A stretch of 64,000 nt of DNA from Phaeocystidibacter marisrubri (GTDB taxonomy: Bacteria > Bacteroidota > Bacteroidia > Flavobacteriales > Schleiferiaceae), in the NCBI RefSeq assembly GCF_008933165.1, contig NZ_WBVQ01000002.1:581569-645568 (forward strand). Reading direction: 5' to 3'. Position numbers and translations under genes: made by a program. Below are positions 45,822 through 54,996 of the stretch, piece by piece (position 1 is the first letter of the stretch; each line of letters begins with the position of its first letter). A model generated the notes under the pieces. That model searched no databases, was not told the origin of the DNA, and saw nothing but the letters and a program-made list of their open reading frames with translations.

Positions 45822-47570
45822 ATGCGATTTAAGTTCATCGCACTCATTGCTATTGTCTTCACCTCGGCCATTTTTGTCACTGGCATTATTGTGGGCGACA
45901 ATAAAAAACTGGAGACTCCTGAGGCAGTTGCACCACCCACACTTTCCGGTAAATACGGGTTTGAAGGAATTCGAAGCACGAGTGGAAATTCTTTGCTTCC
46001 CGTAACAGAGAGTGATTCTTTAGTCATTCGCGAAGATTCTTCATTCTCCTATTTCCTCGCCTCAAAAAACAACTTGCTGGCCCAGGGTACTTGGGAAGCA
46101 AGTGAAGGTCAGTTGGTGTTTCACTACACACAACCTTCTGACACAACACGATTTTACGAAGTAACCGCACTTTCAGATAGCATTCTTGCCATTCGCGAAG
46201 GAAGTGTTCAGTTCTCGTTTCAACGCATCATCCCTAAGAAACCCTTTATCACCTCAACGAAAATTGAATTCGCATTTTCCATCAACCACATCGGGCGAGG
46301 GATGATGGGACTTATGCTCCTGGTGATCATTGGCTATATCTTCTCGAAAGACAAGCGAAATATCAAGTGGAAGCAGATTGGAATCGGATTGCTTTTTCAA
46401 TTGGTCATTGCATTTGGAGTGCTTCACGTGAAAGCCGTTCAAACCGGTATTGATGCCGTTAGTAAACTGTTCGTCAAGCTACTCGGCTTCACCTATGAAG
46501 GCTCTTTGTTCCTCTTCGGATCTCTTGTTCAGAATACCGACAGCTTCGGATACATCTTTGCCTTCCAAGTCTTGCCTACCGTAATTTTCTTCTCTGCACT
46601 TACGAGCTTGTTGTATTACTATGGCATCCTCCAGAAGGTTGTTTACGCCTTTGCCTGGGTGATGCGGAGAACCATGGGACTCAGCGGTGCGGAGAGTTTG
46701 GCTGCCGCTGGTAACATCTTTTTAGGTCAAACAGAAGCTCCCTTGCTTGTTAAACCCTACATCACGGGTATGACAAAGAGCGAATTGCTTTGCTTGATGA
46801 GTGGAGGAATGGCAACCATTGCGGGTGGTGTTCTCGCGGCTTTCATCACTTTTTTAGGAGATGGAAACCCAGCACAAGAACTCTATTTCGCCAAGCACTT
46901 GTTGGCCGCCTCAGTGATGTCAGCTCCTGCCGCTATTATCTCTGCAAAACTTCTCGTACCAGAGACAAAGGAGGTGAACACTGACATGAAGATCAGCGAA
47001 AATAAGATTGGCTCCAATTGGTTAGAGGCTATTTCAAACGGAACAACCGATGGCTTGAAACTGGCGATTAACGTAGGCGCAATGCTTCTCGTCTTCACCG
47101 CTTTCATTTACATGTTTAACTCCTTCCTAGGCGATTTCTTGGGAGATGTAACGGGTTGGAACGGTAAGATTGCCGAGTTCTCAAACGGTCAGTACAAAGA
47201 GCTTTCTCTTCAATTCATTTTGGGCTACACCCTTTCGCCTCTCACTTGGTTGATGGGGGTAGATGGCGCCGACACCCTAGCAGTGGGTCAATTACTTGGA
47301 GAGAAAACCATCCTAAATGAATTTTACGCCTACACCACCATGGGCAACATGATTCACAGTGGTGCCTTCCTCGAATCTCGAAGCGCAATGATTGCCACGT
47401 ACATCTTATGTGGATTTGCAAACTTCGCGAGCATCGGAATCCAAATTGGCGGTATCGGCTCACTTGCCCCAAGCAGAAGAGGCGAACTTAGCAAACTAGG
47501 ACTACGCGCACTTCTCGCCGGAACCATGGCTTCGTTATTTACAGCAGCGATAGTGGGGATGTTGACGTAG
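45822..47570 (+). CDS. CNT-type nucleoside transporter with N-terminal lipocalin-like domain
   Basis: The 582-residue protein belongs to the concentrative (Na+ or H+ coupled) nucleoside transporter family. After an N-terminal hydrophobic helix (about 5-25) there is an extra domain (about 30-132) with short strands such as DSLVIREDSSFSYFLASKN, GTWEASEGQLVFHY and SILAIREGSVQFSFQRI. This looks like a small lipocalin-like beta-barrel and is predicted to be outside the membrane. The transporter core starts near 150 (HIGRGMMGLMLLVIIGYIF). It has the signatures GAESLAAAGNIFLGQTEAPLL, LMSGGMATIAGGVLAAFI and FANFASIGIQIGGIGSLAPSRR. Uptake of nucleosides fits the two dNKs in the window. Confidence 0.9.
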   Translation: MRFKFIALIAIVFTSAIFVTGIIVGDNKKLETPEAVAPPTLSGKYGFEGIRSTSGNSLLPVTESDSLVIREDSSFSYFLASKNNLLAQGTWEASEGQLVFHYTQPSDTTRFYEVTALSDSILAIREGSVQFSFQRIIPKKPFITSTKIEFAFSINHIGRGMMGLMLLVIIGYIFSKDKRNIKWKQIGIGLLFQLVIAFGVLHVKAVQTGIDAVSKLFVKLLGFTYEGSLFLFGSLVQNTDSFGYIFAFQVLPTVIFFSALTSLLYYYGILQKVVYAFAWVMRRTMGLSGAESLAAAGNIFLGQTEAPLLVKPYITGMTKSELLCLMSGGMATIAGGVLAAFITFLGDGNPAQELYFAKHLLAASVMSAPAAIISAKLLVPETKEVNTDMKISENKIGSNWLEAISNGTTDGLKLAINVGAMLLVFTAFIYMFNSFLGDFLGDVTGWNGKIAEFSNGQYKELSLQFILGYTLSPLTWLMGVDGADTLAVGQLLGEKTILNEFYAYTTMGNMIHSGAFLESRSAMIATYILCGFANFASIGIQIGGIGSLAPSRRGELSKLGLRALLAGTMASLFTAAIVGMLT

Positions 47571-47693
47571 TGCTCAAGACTATCACTAGGTTAATTTCGC
47601 GTGAATAACTAACCTTTTCCTAACGCGACTCACCTACCCTATTTTGTATCTTTCCTCAGTATTTCACATTGAAATTTCTAGGGAAGAACGACT

Positions 47694-48575
47694 ATGAAGC
47701 AGTATCACGACCTCATGCAGCACGTGCTCGATAACGGAGTGAAGAAAGACGACCGTACAGGCACAGGAACCATCAGCGTATTTGGCTATCAAATGCGATT
47801 TGACTTGAACGAAGGGTTCCCGCTCATGACGACTAAAAAGCTCCATATCAAGTCCATTCTTCACGAGTTGCTTTGGTTTATTCAAGGCGACACCAACATA
47901 CAGTATCTCGATCAAAACGGTGTGCGCATTTGGGACGATTGGCCATTTGCCAAGTTCCAGATGTCGGAGGCCTACAACGGCGAAACCATTCGTGAATTCG
48001 CCGAGCGCGTTGCAACTGACGATAACTTTGCCAAACAATGGGGCGACTTAGGTCCTGTTTATGGTTACCAGTGGAGGTCTTGGCCTACACCGAACGGAGA
48101 GTCCGTAGACCAACTATTGAATGTGATCGAACAAATCAAGAACACTCCAGATTCTCGAAGACTCATTGTGTCCGCATGGAACCCGGGAATGATACAAGAT
48201 ATGGCCCTTCCTCCTTGCCACGCTTTCTTCCAGTTTTATGTAGCCGACGGTAAGTTGAGCTGCCAACTGTACCAACGAAGTGCTGACATCTTCTTGGGAG
48301 TACCTTTCAATATTGCTAGTTATGCCATGTTGACCCACATGATTGCACAAGCGTGCAACTTAGAAGTCGGGGATTTTGTGCATACTCTTGGTGATGCTCA
48401 CATTTACTTGAACCACATCGATCAAGTGAAAGAACAACTCTCTCGCGATTTCAGAACACTCCCAAAACTGGTAATCAATCCAAGCGTTAAGAATATTCTG
48501 GATTTTAAGTTCGATGATTTCGCGATTGAAGGTTACGATCCACATCCTCACATCAAAGCTCAAGTTGCCGTGTAA
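47694..48575 (+). CDS. thyA: Thymidylate synthase
   Basis: ThyA makes dTMP from dUMP with methylene-tetrahydrofolate. The 293-residue enzyme has the [18 protein letters not shown] start, [26 protein letters not shown], and the catalytic Cys in [14 protein letters not shown]. The later [24 protein letters not shown] and [16 protein letters not shown] are also present. It is longer than the 264-residue E. coli enzyme by an insert of about 30 residues after WDDWPF, the mid-length insert known from other bacteria. It lies just upstream of an unknown exported protein and folA, which regenerates the folate it oxidises. Confidence 0.96.
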   Translation: MKQYHDLMQHVLDNGVKKDDRTGTGTISVFGYQMRFDLNEGFPLMTTKKLHIKSILHELLWFIQGDTNIQYLDQNGVRIWDDWPFAKFQMSEAYNGETIREFAERVATDDNFAKQWGDLGPVYGYQWRSWPTPNGESVDQLLNVIEQIKNTPDSRRLIVSAWNPGMIQDMALPPCHAFFQFYVADGKLSCQLYQRSADIFLGVPFNIASYAMLTHMIAQACNLEVGDFVHTLGDAHIYLNHIDQVKEQLSRDFRTLPKLVINPSVKNILDFKFDDFAIEGYDPHPHIKAQVAV

Positions 48576-48576
48576 A

Positions 48577-49623
48577 ATGAGGATAGGAACTGTACATCTC
48601 ATTCTTGCAGTTTTAATCTTCCTGTGTAAGCCTGCGTTTTCGCAAGTAACTACAGAACGCTTCCCCAGTGGTGGACTAGCGGTGATGACTAGCGGGTTTC
48701 CCGAAATTGATGGCTATTCCAATAGTGATTCCGATTCATCCTTTAGAAGTGGCGTTATATCGTATTTGAGCGATCAGCTCTCACGTGAATTCGAGAACTT
48801 ACACGTTCAGCTCGACGCAACGTGCGAAGTGCTTATTGAAGTTGAGTACAATCGCGTACAAAAAGTAGAAGTCGTTTCAACCCCATCAACCGTATATGGT
48901 GCTCTGATACAAGGACGTTTATATCAACTTCCCCTAGAGGATGATTACGCTGGACACTTCGCGATTTACATGAGTATCCCACGGTTAGCCACGTGTTGTA
49001 TTGATGGTCGACTTCAACCCAAACCGACTGGATTATCAAGCCGCGCAAATTCCACCTTGGAATCTTTAGCCATTCAAGACGGCCTCTATTCAAGGGAGCA
49101 ACTCAACTGGCTCGTTACTATGGATGACTTGGGCCAACCGCATTGTTTCGCTTTTAGTCCAAAGGCCGATCCCACTTGGAACGACTTCGTTCTAAAGCAC
49201 CTCCTAACCATTAGCAGTGAACTTCCAGCAGGTGAAGCTCAATTCATTCTGAGCTTTCGTCCAAATGTTGTGCTTCCTGAAGCACTTCCCGAATGGAAGC
49301 GTCAGATTTCCATGGCAAGTGAGCCAGAAGGAGATTGGAAAAAATATTTAAACCTGTGGCTCACCGCCTATGGAGAATACACCTTCAACGCTGGAAAAAC
49401 CGACTGGGACACGGTGCACATGGACGCCATGAGCGACTTAGTTCTGCCTGTTGAAATTGACCTAAATGAAAGAAGCATTCTCTTGATTGCCGATCCCGAT
49501 TCAGGAAAAATAATAACCAGTCTGGAACTTGAAGATGGTAAAGTGAAACGCATCTGTTCCATAGAAGGCACACTCTCGCCAACTGGACTCGAAACTCCCA
49601 CAATGGTAATTTTCAAACCATGA
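48577..49623 (+). CDS. Exported protein of unknown function between thyA and folA
   Basis: I do not recognise a family. With the start at ATG 48577 (one base after the thyA stop), the 348-residue product has a signal peptide (MRIGTVHLILAVLIFLCKPAFSQ). The mature protein starts VTTERFPSGG. Residues about 60-150 contain a beta pattern (CEVLIEVEYNRVQKVEVVS, then YAGHFAIYMSIPRL) that faintly resembles the TonB C-terminal fold, followed by a Cys pair (TCCIDG). The C-terminal half is mixed alpha/beta without repeats. The gene overlaps folA by 4 nt (ATGA), so it is translationally coupled to it despite being predicted periplasmic. Confidence 0.7.
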   Translation: MRIGTVHLILAVLIFLCKPAFSQVTTERFPSGGLAVMTSGFPEIDGYSNSDSDSSFRSGVISYLSDQLSREFENLHVQLDATCEVLIEVEYNRVQKVEVVSTPSTVYGALIQGRLYQLPLEDDYAGHFAIYMSIPRLATCCIDGRLQPKPTGLSSRANSTLESLAIQDGLYSREQLNWLVTMDDLGQPHCFAFSPKADPTWNDFVLKHLLTISSELPAGEAQFILSFRPNVVLPEALPEWKRQISMASEPEGDWKKYLNLWLTAYGEYTFNAGKTDWDTVHMDAMSDLVLPVEIDLNERSILLIADPDSGKIITSLELEDGKVKRICSIEGTLSPTGLETPTMVIFKP

Positions 49624-50117
49624 CACTTACACTTATCGCCGCCATAGACGAGCGCAACGCGCTAGGTAAAGACAACGATCTCATTTGGAATCTTCCAGAC
49701 GACATGAAGCACTTTGTTTCATCTACAAAGGGACACGCGGTAATTATGGGCAGAAAGACATTCGACTCCATCGGGGCAAAGCCGCTCCCCAAAAGACACA
49801 ATGTGGTGATCACGAGAGACCCTCACTATTCTGCTGAAGGTGTAAGTGTTGTCAATGATCTGCAATCCGCATTGGATTTAGTGCGTGATGACGATCGCCC
49901 TTTCATTGTTGGAGGTGCCCAGATATATGCACTTGCCATGCCTCATGCTCAACAACTCGAAATCACCCACATTCATCACGACTTTGGTGATGCCGATGCT
50001 TTCTTTCCAGAGATCAATCACGAAGAATGGAAGGTGGTAAAAGAGGACTTCCACCCTGTGGATGAAAAACACGCACAGTCTTTTACGATTACGAGGTACG
50101 AAAGGGCGGCAGATTAG
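49620..50117 (+). CDS. folA: Dihydrofolate reductase
   Basis: FolA reduces dihydrofolate to tetrahydrofolate with NADPH. The 165-residue protein has LTLIAAIDERNALGKDNDLIW (with the catalytic Asp-like position in LPDDMKHF), VIMGRKTFDSIGAKPLPKRHNVVITRD, FIVGGAQIYALAMPHA and the acidic DADAFFPEI segment. The order thyA-(unknown)-folA is a typical pairing, since ThyA produces dihydrofolate. A terminator follows at 50171. Confidence 0.95.
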   Translation: MTLTLIAAIDERNALGKDNDLIWNLPDDMKHFVSSTKGHAVIMGRKTFDSIGAKPLPKRHNVVITRDPHYSAEGVSVVNDLQSALDLVRDDDRPFIVGGAQIYALAMPHAQQLEITHIHHDFGDADAFFPEINHEEWKVVKEDFHPVDEKHAQSFTITRYERAAD

Positions 50118-50170
50118 TTTGTAAGAGGAATGAAGGTAAGTGAGTCGTCCAATGGACGATAGACTTTAAA

Positions 50171-50206
50171 CGAAAAAAGGCTCCCTCTCAGGAGCCTTTT
50201 CTATTT
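50171..50206. terminator. Bidirectional terminator between folA and clpX
   Basis: Perfect 10-bp stem AAAAGGCTCC (50175-50184) pairs with GGAGCCTTTT (50191-50200), with A and T runs on the two sides. It touches the clpX stop. Confidence 0.88.
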
Positions 50207-51451
50207 TCAACTTGCTGCTTTCAGCTTGGAGCCGCCTAGCTTTTTGTATTGTTGCTCTGCGTAGTCTCGATCCACAACCAGCACGTGTTTCTCTCCTTCA
50301 TGAGAAGGAAGATCGAACATGGCGTCTGTGAAAATCGTTTCGCAAATACCGCGCAAACCACGAGCACCTAACTTCGACTCATTTGCTTTCTCTACGATAA
50401 ACTCAAGTGCTGAATCTTCCACCTTAAGTTCGATATCGTCGAGCTCAAACAACTTAGCGTATTGCTTGATGAGTGCATTCTTAGGCTCCGTAAGGATTTG
50501 ACGCATCGCTTCTACGTCAAGAGGATTGAGATACGTTAGAACAGGCATACGACCGATCAATTCTGGAATCAATCCAAAGGTTTTTAAATCCTGTGGAATG
50601 ATGTACTTCAAGTACTCGTCGTCATTTACATGCTGACGATCTGCACTGGCTTGGAATCCAACCGTACTCGTATTCATTCGGTTCGTGATGTGACGTTTGA
50701 TGCCATCAAATGCACCACCTGCCACAAAAAGAATGTTCTTGGTATCGAGTTCAATGAACTTTTGGTCAGGGTGCTTGCGTCCACCTTGTGGCGGTACATT
50801 CACCTTGGAACCTTCCAACAATTTCAGCAATGCCTGTTGAACACCTTCACCACTCACGTCGCGGGTGATGGAAGGGTTATCCGATTTACGAGCAATCTTG
50901 TCGATTTCATCGATGAAAACAATTCCTCTTTCGGCCGCTTTCGTGTCGTAGTTTGCCGCTTGAAGCAAACGAGTGAGGATGCTTTCTACGTCTTCACCCA
51001 CATAACCTGCTTCCGTCAACACGGTTGCATCTACAATGGTAAAAGGCACATTCAACATCTTAGCGATGGTGCGTGCAAGAAGCGTTTTTCCCGTTCCCGT
51101 TTCCCCAACCAAAATGATGTTCGACTTCTCGAGTTCGATTTCATCTTTCTGAGCAGACACGTTCAACAAGCGCTTGTAATGATTGTAAACGGCAACAGAA
51201 AGCACCTTTTTGGCATCATCCTGACCAATTACATAGTCATCCAAGAACTTCTTGATCTCTCTTGGCTTCACCAATTTTAGGCCTTCACCAAGATCTTCAA
51301 CCTCTTTTGATTCGAGTTCTTCAGAGACAATATTGTACGCTTGCAGAATACACTGGTCACAGATATGACCATTGATACCCGCGATAAGGATGTTTGTATC
51401 CTTCTTATCGCGCCCACAAAACGAACAACTCAAATTTTCTTTCTCCTTCAT
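50207..51451 (-). CDS. clpX: ATP-dependent Clp protease ATP-binding subunit ClpX
   Basis: ClpX unfolds substrates and feeds them to ClpP. The 414-residue protein has the N-terminal zinc-binding domain ([15 protein letters not shown] ... ICDQCI), Walker [14 protein letters not shown], Walker [15 protein letters not shown] and sensor/arginine-finger segments ([15 protein letters not shown]). The C-terminal small domain has [10 protein letters not shown]. It is last in a tig-clpP-clpX unit, 51 bp after clpP, the conserved order in bacteria. Confidence 0.96.
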   Translation of the reverse strand: MKEKENLSCSFCGRDKKDTNILIAGINGHICDQCILQAYNIVSEELESKEVEDLGEGLKLVKPREIKKFLDDYVIGQDDAKKVLSVAVYNHYKRLLNVSAQKDEIELEKSNIILVGETGTGKTLLARTIAKMLNVPFTIVDATVLTEAGYVGEDVESILTRLLQAANYDTKAAERGIVFIDEIDKIARKSDNPSITRDVSGEGVQQALLKLLEGSKVNVPPQGGRKHPDQKFIELDTKNILFVAGGAFDGIKRHITNRMNTSTVGFQASADRQHVNDDEYLKYIIPQDLKTFGLIPELIGRMPVLTYLNPLDVEAMRQILTEPKNALIKQYAKLFELDDIELKVEDSALEFIVEKANESKLGARGLRGICETIFTDAMFDLPSHEGEKHVLVVDRDYAEQQYKKLGGSKLKAAS

Positions 51452-51502
51452 ACACTCGATTTACGACATCTAACTCAATAGGGTTTGACAGTCGCAGTTA
51501 AA

Positions 51503-52177
51503 TTATTTCGCTCCCTTCTTGGTTACGAGAACTTCATCAATCATTCCATAGGCTTTGGCTTCTGCCGCAGTCATCCAGTAATCGCGATCACTGTCGCGCT
51601 CTACATCCTCAAAAGGCTTACCGGAATGCTTAGAAATAATATCGTAAAGTTCGTTCTTCAGCTTGATCGTTTCCTTCAAGGTAATTTCCATATCAGAAAC
51701 CTGACCTTGAGCTCCACCCATTGGCTGATGAATCATAACGCGAGAATGTGGTAGCGCCGTACGTTTTCCCTCAGCACCTGCACAAAGAAGTACAGCAGCC
51801 ATAGACGCGGCCATACCTGTACAAATTGTAGCCACATCTGGAGAGACCACTTGCATGGTATCATAAATACCCAAGCCAGCGTATACGCTTCCTCCTGGGG
51901 AATTCATGTAAATCTGAATATCCTTCTTCGCATCTGCACTCTCCAAGAAGAGAAGTTGCGCTTGAACAATATTCGCAATCTGATCATTTACGCCTGTCCC
52001 TAGAAAGATGATGCGATCCATCATCAAACGAGAGAAAACGTCCATTTGAGCTACGTTGAGCTGACGCTCTTCGATGATATAAGGGGTCAGGGAAGCATCT
52101 ACGTATTGATCTACGTACATGCTCTGAATCCCCTGATGCTTCGTCGCGTATTTCTTGAATTCTTTACCGAAATCCAT
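51503..52177 (-). CDS. clpP: ATP-dependent Clp protease proteolytic subunit ClpP
   Basis: This serine protease forms the tetradecameric chamber. In 224 residues the nucleophile is in TGMAASMAAVLL, the His in PHSRVMIHQPMGGAQGQ and the Asp in the ERDSDRDYWMTAAEAKAYG region. IYMNSPGGSVYAGLGIYDTMQ is the oxyanion/handle strand. The N-terminus is longer than in E. coli by a short propeptide-like segment. It is 33 bp after tig. Confidence 0.96.
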   Translation of the reverse strand: MDFGKEFKKYATKHQGIQSMYVDQYVDASLTPYIIEERQLNVAQMDVFSRLMMDRIIFLGTGVNDQIANIVQAQLLFLESADAKKDIQIYMNSPGGSVYAGLGIYDTMQVVSPDVATICTGMAASMAAVLLCAGAEGKRTALPHSRVMIHQPMGGAQGQVSDMEITLKETIKLKNELYDIISKHSGKPFEDVERDSDRDYWMTAAEAKAYGMIDEVLVTKKGAK

Positions 52178-52210
52178 GTTCTTGTTTTAGTGATTACGAA
52201 CGCGTGATTC

Positions 52211-53560
52211 TCACTTTTGTTCGTTCACCAATTTAACAAATTCGTCATAGGAAACAGCCTTCTCATCCAGCTTCAAGTTTTCCTTAAAGAACGCGATCAT
52301 CTTGTCGTTCAAAATACGATCAGACATGCCTTGAGCTTGCTCTTGATCTTGAATAACACTTTGAGCAATGTTCTTCACTTGCTCATCGTCGAGGTTCGCT
52401 TGACCGAATTGTGCCATTTGTTGACGAACGTATCCTGCAGCGTAGTCTTCCAACTCTTCTTTGTGAACGTGAAGGTGGTTGTCTTTAACGAGTTTGTTCT
52501 CGATCAACTGCCACTTCAAACCTTTAGCAGTGTTGTCCCACTGTGCTTCCACTTCTTCTTCAGTAATTGGAGTTTCACCAGCAGTACGCATCCACTTCTT
52601 CAAGAAGGCCACAGGAAGATCAAACTCTACCTTGTCCATTAGCATATCGCTAACCGTGTTCAAGAAGAAGTTGTCAGTTTCCTGACCGTAAGCCTTGCCC
52701 ATTTCTTCTTCGAGCTTAGCGCGGAACTCCTCCTCTGAAGTAACCACACCTTCTCCAAACACCTTGTCGAACAACTCTTGGTTCAACTCAGCTGGCTCAA
52801 TGCGGTAAACATTAGAAAGAGTGAACTTCACACCTTCCATGTTCTTGAGGTCGTCTGCAGAGACACCCAAAGCACCGGTTACGTTGAAATCAGCCACAAA
52901 GTCCTTAGACGGGTTGATATCGATCACATCACCCTTGGCCATTTTCATCGCCTCACCTTGCTTCTTCTTTGTCTTCAACTCTTTTACAGCGAAACGAGCT
53001 TCTTTATTGAAGCCACCTTCTACTGTATTTCCATCGGCATCAACTTGCTCAAGAATACCGTAAAGGATGTCTTCTAGCTCTGTTGATTCTGGTTCACTCA
53101 TTTTGCCATAACGGCGAGCAACACCTTCAACTTCATTGTCAATGGCCTTGCTATCGAGCTTAATGGTGTGGTAAGCTACCTTCGTCTTCTTGTTGATTGG
53201 AAGCTCGAAAGATGGAGTAAGTCCCAACTCAAATTCGAAGTCGATTGGCTCAGTTGAATCCCAATCGATATCTTCCTTTTGAACAGGAAGTGGATTGCCG
53301 AGAATATCGAGCTTTTCTTCTTGAATGTATTCAAAGATGCTGTTCTGTAGCAACTTGTTCACCTCATCAATAGTAACCGCTTTACCGTACTGACGCTTCA
53401 CCATTCCCGCAGGAACTTTACCTGGACGGAAACCTGGAATCTTAGCGTTACGGCGATAATCCTCAAGGATCTCTTTTACCTTATCAGCGTAGTCTTCGGG
53501 TGTAACTTGAATCGTTACAACCACATTGAGGTCATCTATTTGTCGCTTTGAGATGTTCAT
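52211..53560 (-). CDS. tig: Trigger factor (ribosome-associated chaperone)
   Basis: I place the start at ATG 53560 (MNISKRQIDDLNVVVTIQV), giving 449 residues. The frame continues 57 codons upstream, but that part crosses the promoter and resembles no trigger factor. The N-terminal ribosome-docking domain contains ILEDYRRNAKIPGFRPGKVPAGMVKRQYG, which includes the GFRPGK ribosome-binding signature. The central PPIase-like region (about 155-235) is divergent. The C-terminal helical domain includes LPVAFLKKWMRTAGETP. It is the first gene of tig-clpP-clpX, which couples folding and degradation. Confidence 0.94.
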   Translation of the reverse strand: MNISKRQIDDLNVVVTIQVTPEDYADKVKEILEDYRRNAKIPGFRPGKVPAGMVKRQYGKAVTIDEVNKLLQNSIFEYIQEEKLDILGNPLPVQKEDIDWDSTEPIDFEFELGLTPSFELPINKKTKVAYHTIKLDSKAIDNEVEGVARRYGKMSEPESTELEDILYGILEQVDADGNTVEGGFNKEARFAVKELKTKKKQGEAMKMAKGDVIDINPSKDFVADFNVTGALGVSADDLKNMEGVKFTLSNVYRIEPAELNQELFDKVFGEGVVTSEEEFRAKLEEEMGKAYGQETDNFFLNTVSDMLMDKVEFDLPVAFLKKWMRTAGETPITEEEVEAQWDNTAKGLKWQLIENKLVKDNHLHVHKEELEDYAAGYVRQQMAQFGQANLDDEQVKNIAQSVIQDQEQAQGMSDRILNDKMIAFFKENLKLDEKAVSYDEFVKLVNEQK

Positions 53561-53614
53561 CTTATTTCGCTTAGCAATTTGATTTTCAATAATCTTACCC
53601 CCTAAAAAGGTGCG

Positions 53615-53622
53615 CAAAGGTA
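53615..53622 (-). promoter_or_regulatory. -7 box TACCTTTG for tig-clpP-clpX
   Basis: An exact TAnnTTTG match on the minus strand 55 nt before the tig ATG, which supports the shorter tig start. No clear -33 TTG is seen. Confidence 0.55.
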
Positions 53623-53734
53623 GGAAATATGACGCGAAATATCGCACCATTATAACTTTCAGAATATCAACTATATGTAAGGAAATCGTGGACATCTCAA
53701 CGAAATGTTTATTTTCGTTTGAAACACTCACTCT

Positions 53735-54874
53735 ATGAAGAGAATACTACACTTGCTATTTGTACCTCTCACCTTTAGTACAATGGCCACTGCGCAAAAC
53801 CAAGGAGATTGGTCGGCAGTACCTTATGCTTCGAATAGTTTCATGTATGGAGACTCCGATTTCAACCACCCTACCAAGGCTTTGAGTCCGGGTGCTGGTT
53901 TTCAACTTCAGTACACGGCATATTCCAATCTTCAGGTATACGGTGACCTCACCTATGGCTCTGCCAATGGAGGAAACTCCAGCTTCTATTTTGAAACTCA
54001 ATTTTTACAAGGCTCCCTCGGACTTCAATACGATGTGCTCGGTGCCATTTCGAAAGACTGGAAGCTTCAAGGTAATCTCGATTTGAGTCTGGGCTGGAGT
54101 TATCTTCAAGCGGTAGGTTTTGATGCCGCTACGAATGATTTGATTGCCAAGGTTCCGGCTGAAGGTGCTTTTTCAAGCGCTCCTGTTTTGGGGATAGGAG
54201 GAAACTTCAGCTATCCATTGAGCAATCAAGTGGACATCATGGCGGGATACCGCATGTATATGATGTACGATCACGACTGGGTAGATGCTCGCAAAGGTGG
54301 TGAACACGACGATTATATTGGTCAGGCGTTTATCGGTCTTCGATTTGCCCTGAACGGACATACGCCAATGGCAGAAGTTACGCAAGAAGATTATGACGAC
54401 TTGGTAGCAGCCAAGCGCAAAGCGGAACAAGACAGAGACGAAGCTCAAGAAGAACTTGAAACTTCTCGTCGCCGTTACGACGCCCAAATTGAAGACCTCT
54501 ACAATGTTCTCTCTATCATGAACAACAATATTGATAGCTTGAACGATAAAATTACGGTGCTGCGCACCAATCCAAACGCGTCTAATGAAGCGGGTGTAAG
54601 TGAGTACACCGTAAACAACCCTGCGGGCACCACCTCTGCAAATGCAGCTGATGCCATGTGGAGAATTGTTATTGGTAGCTTCCCTACAGCAGAAGGCGCA
54701 CGTGAATTTGCCGATCGCAAACCGGTTCAAGGAGGAGATTACAAAGTGGTCTTTATTGAAGACTTAAAAACGTATCGAGTGGTTTACAATAGCTATGGCT
54801 CACTTGCCGCAGCAAAAGCCGACCTCACCACGGTTCGTCACGTTATTGGAGAAGCCTGGATCATTAAATTCTAA
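53735..54874 (+). CDS. Outer-membrane-type protein with coiled coil and SPOR-like C-terminus
   Basis: The 379-residue product has a signal peptide (MKRILHLLFVPLTFSTMATAQ) and a barrel-like region to about 205 (LQVYGDLTYGSANGG, SLGLQYDVLG, QAFIGLRFALNG). A coiled coil (about 215-275, AKRKAEQDRDEAQEELETSRRR, ... NNNIDSLNDKITVL) leads to a C-terminal SPOR-like domain (about 307-379; MWRIVIGSFPTAEGAREFADRK ... YRVVYNSYGSLAAAKADL ... AWIIKF). SPOR domains bind denuded septal peptidoglycan, so this may join outer membrane to cell wall as OmpA does by another domain. The family is not named. It is divergent from tig. Confidence 0.78.
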   Translation: MKRILHLLFVPLTFSTMATAQNQGDWSAVPYASNSFMYGDSDFNHPTKALSPGAGFQLQYTAYSNLQVYGDLTYGSANGGNSSFYFETQFLQGSLGLQYDVLGAISKDWKLQGNLDLSLGWSYLQAVGFDAATNDLIAKVPAEGAFSSAPVLGIGGNFSYPLSNQVDIMAGYRMYMMYDHDWVDARKGGEHDDYIGQAFIGLRFALNGHTPMAEVTQEDYDDLVAAKRKAEQDRDEAQEELETSRRRYDAQIEDLYNVLSIMNNNIDSLNDKITVLRTNPNASNEAGVSEYTVNNPAGTTSANAADAMWRIVIGSFPTAEGAREFADRKPVQGGDYKVVFIEDLKTYRVVYNSYGSLAAAKADLTTVRHVIGEAWIIKF

Positions 54875-54894
54875 GAACTCTTTACGCTATCATT

Positions 54895-54930
54895 AAAGAA
54901 GCCCCTCGGCAGTTGTCGAGGGGCTTCTTT
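54895..54930 (+). terminator. Terminator after the SPOR-domain gene
   Basis: A 14-bp stem AAAGAAGCCCCTCG (54895-54908) pairs with CGAGGGGCTTCTTT (54917-54930), and T-rich sequence follows. Confidence 0.87.
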
Positions 54931-54950
54931 TATTCTTTTCAAATGAGCAC

Positions 54951-54977
54951 AAAAAAATCCCGACGCATGTCGGGATT
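54951..54977 (-). terminator. Terminator after the DUF3127 gene
   Basis: Stem AATCCCGAC (54956-54964) pairs with GTCGGGATT (54969-54977), with a U run on the minus strand. The stem core is the same as in the terminator at 24889. Confidence 0.87.
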
Positions 54978-54996
54978 CTATGTGGTTCCAATCGGA

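Noticed and set aside
47571-47640. Weak AGGTTA/TAACCT hairpin after the CNT gene
   Set aside because: Six base pairs with a long loop and only a short T run are not enough to call a terminator.
52211-53731. Longer trigger factor with 57 extra N-terminal residues
   Set aside because: The extension crosses the -7 box and does not resemble trigger factors; MNISKRQI is the normal N-terminus.
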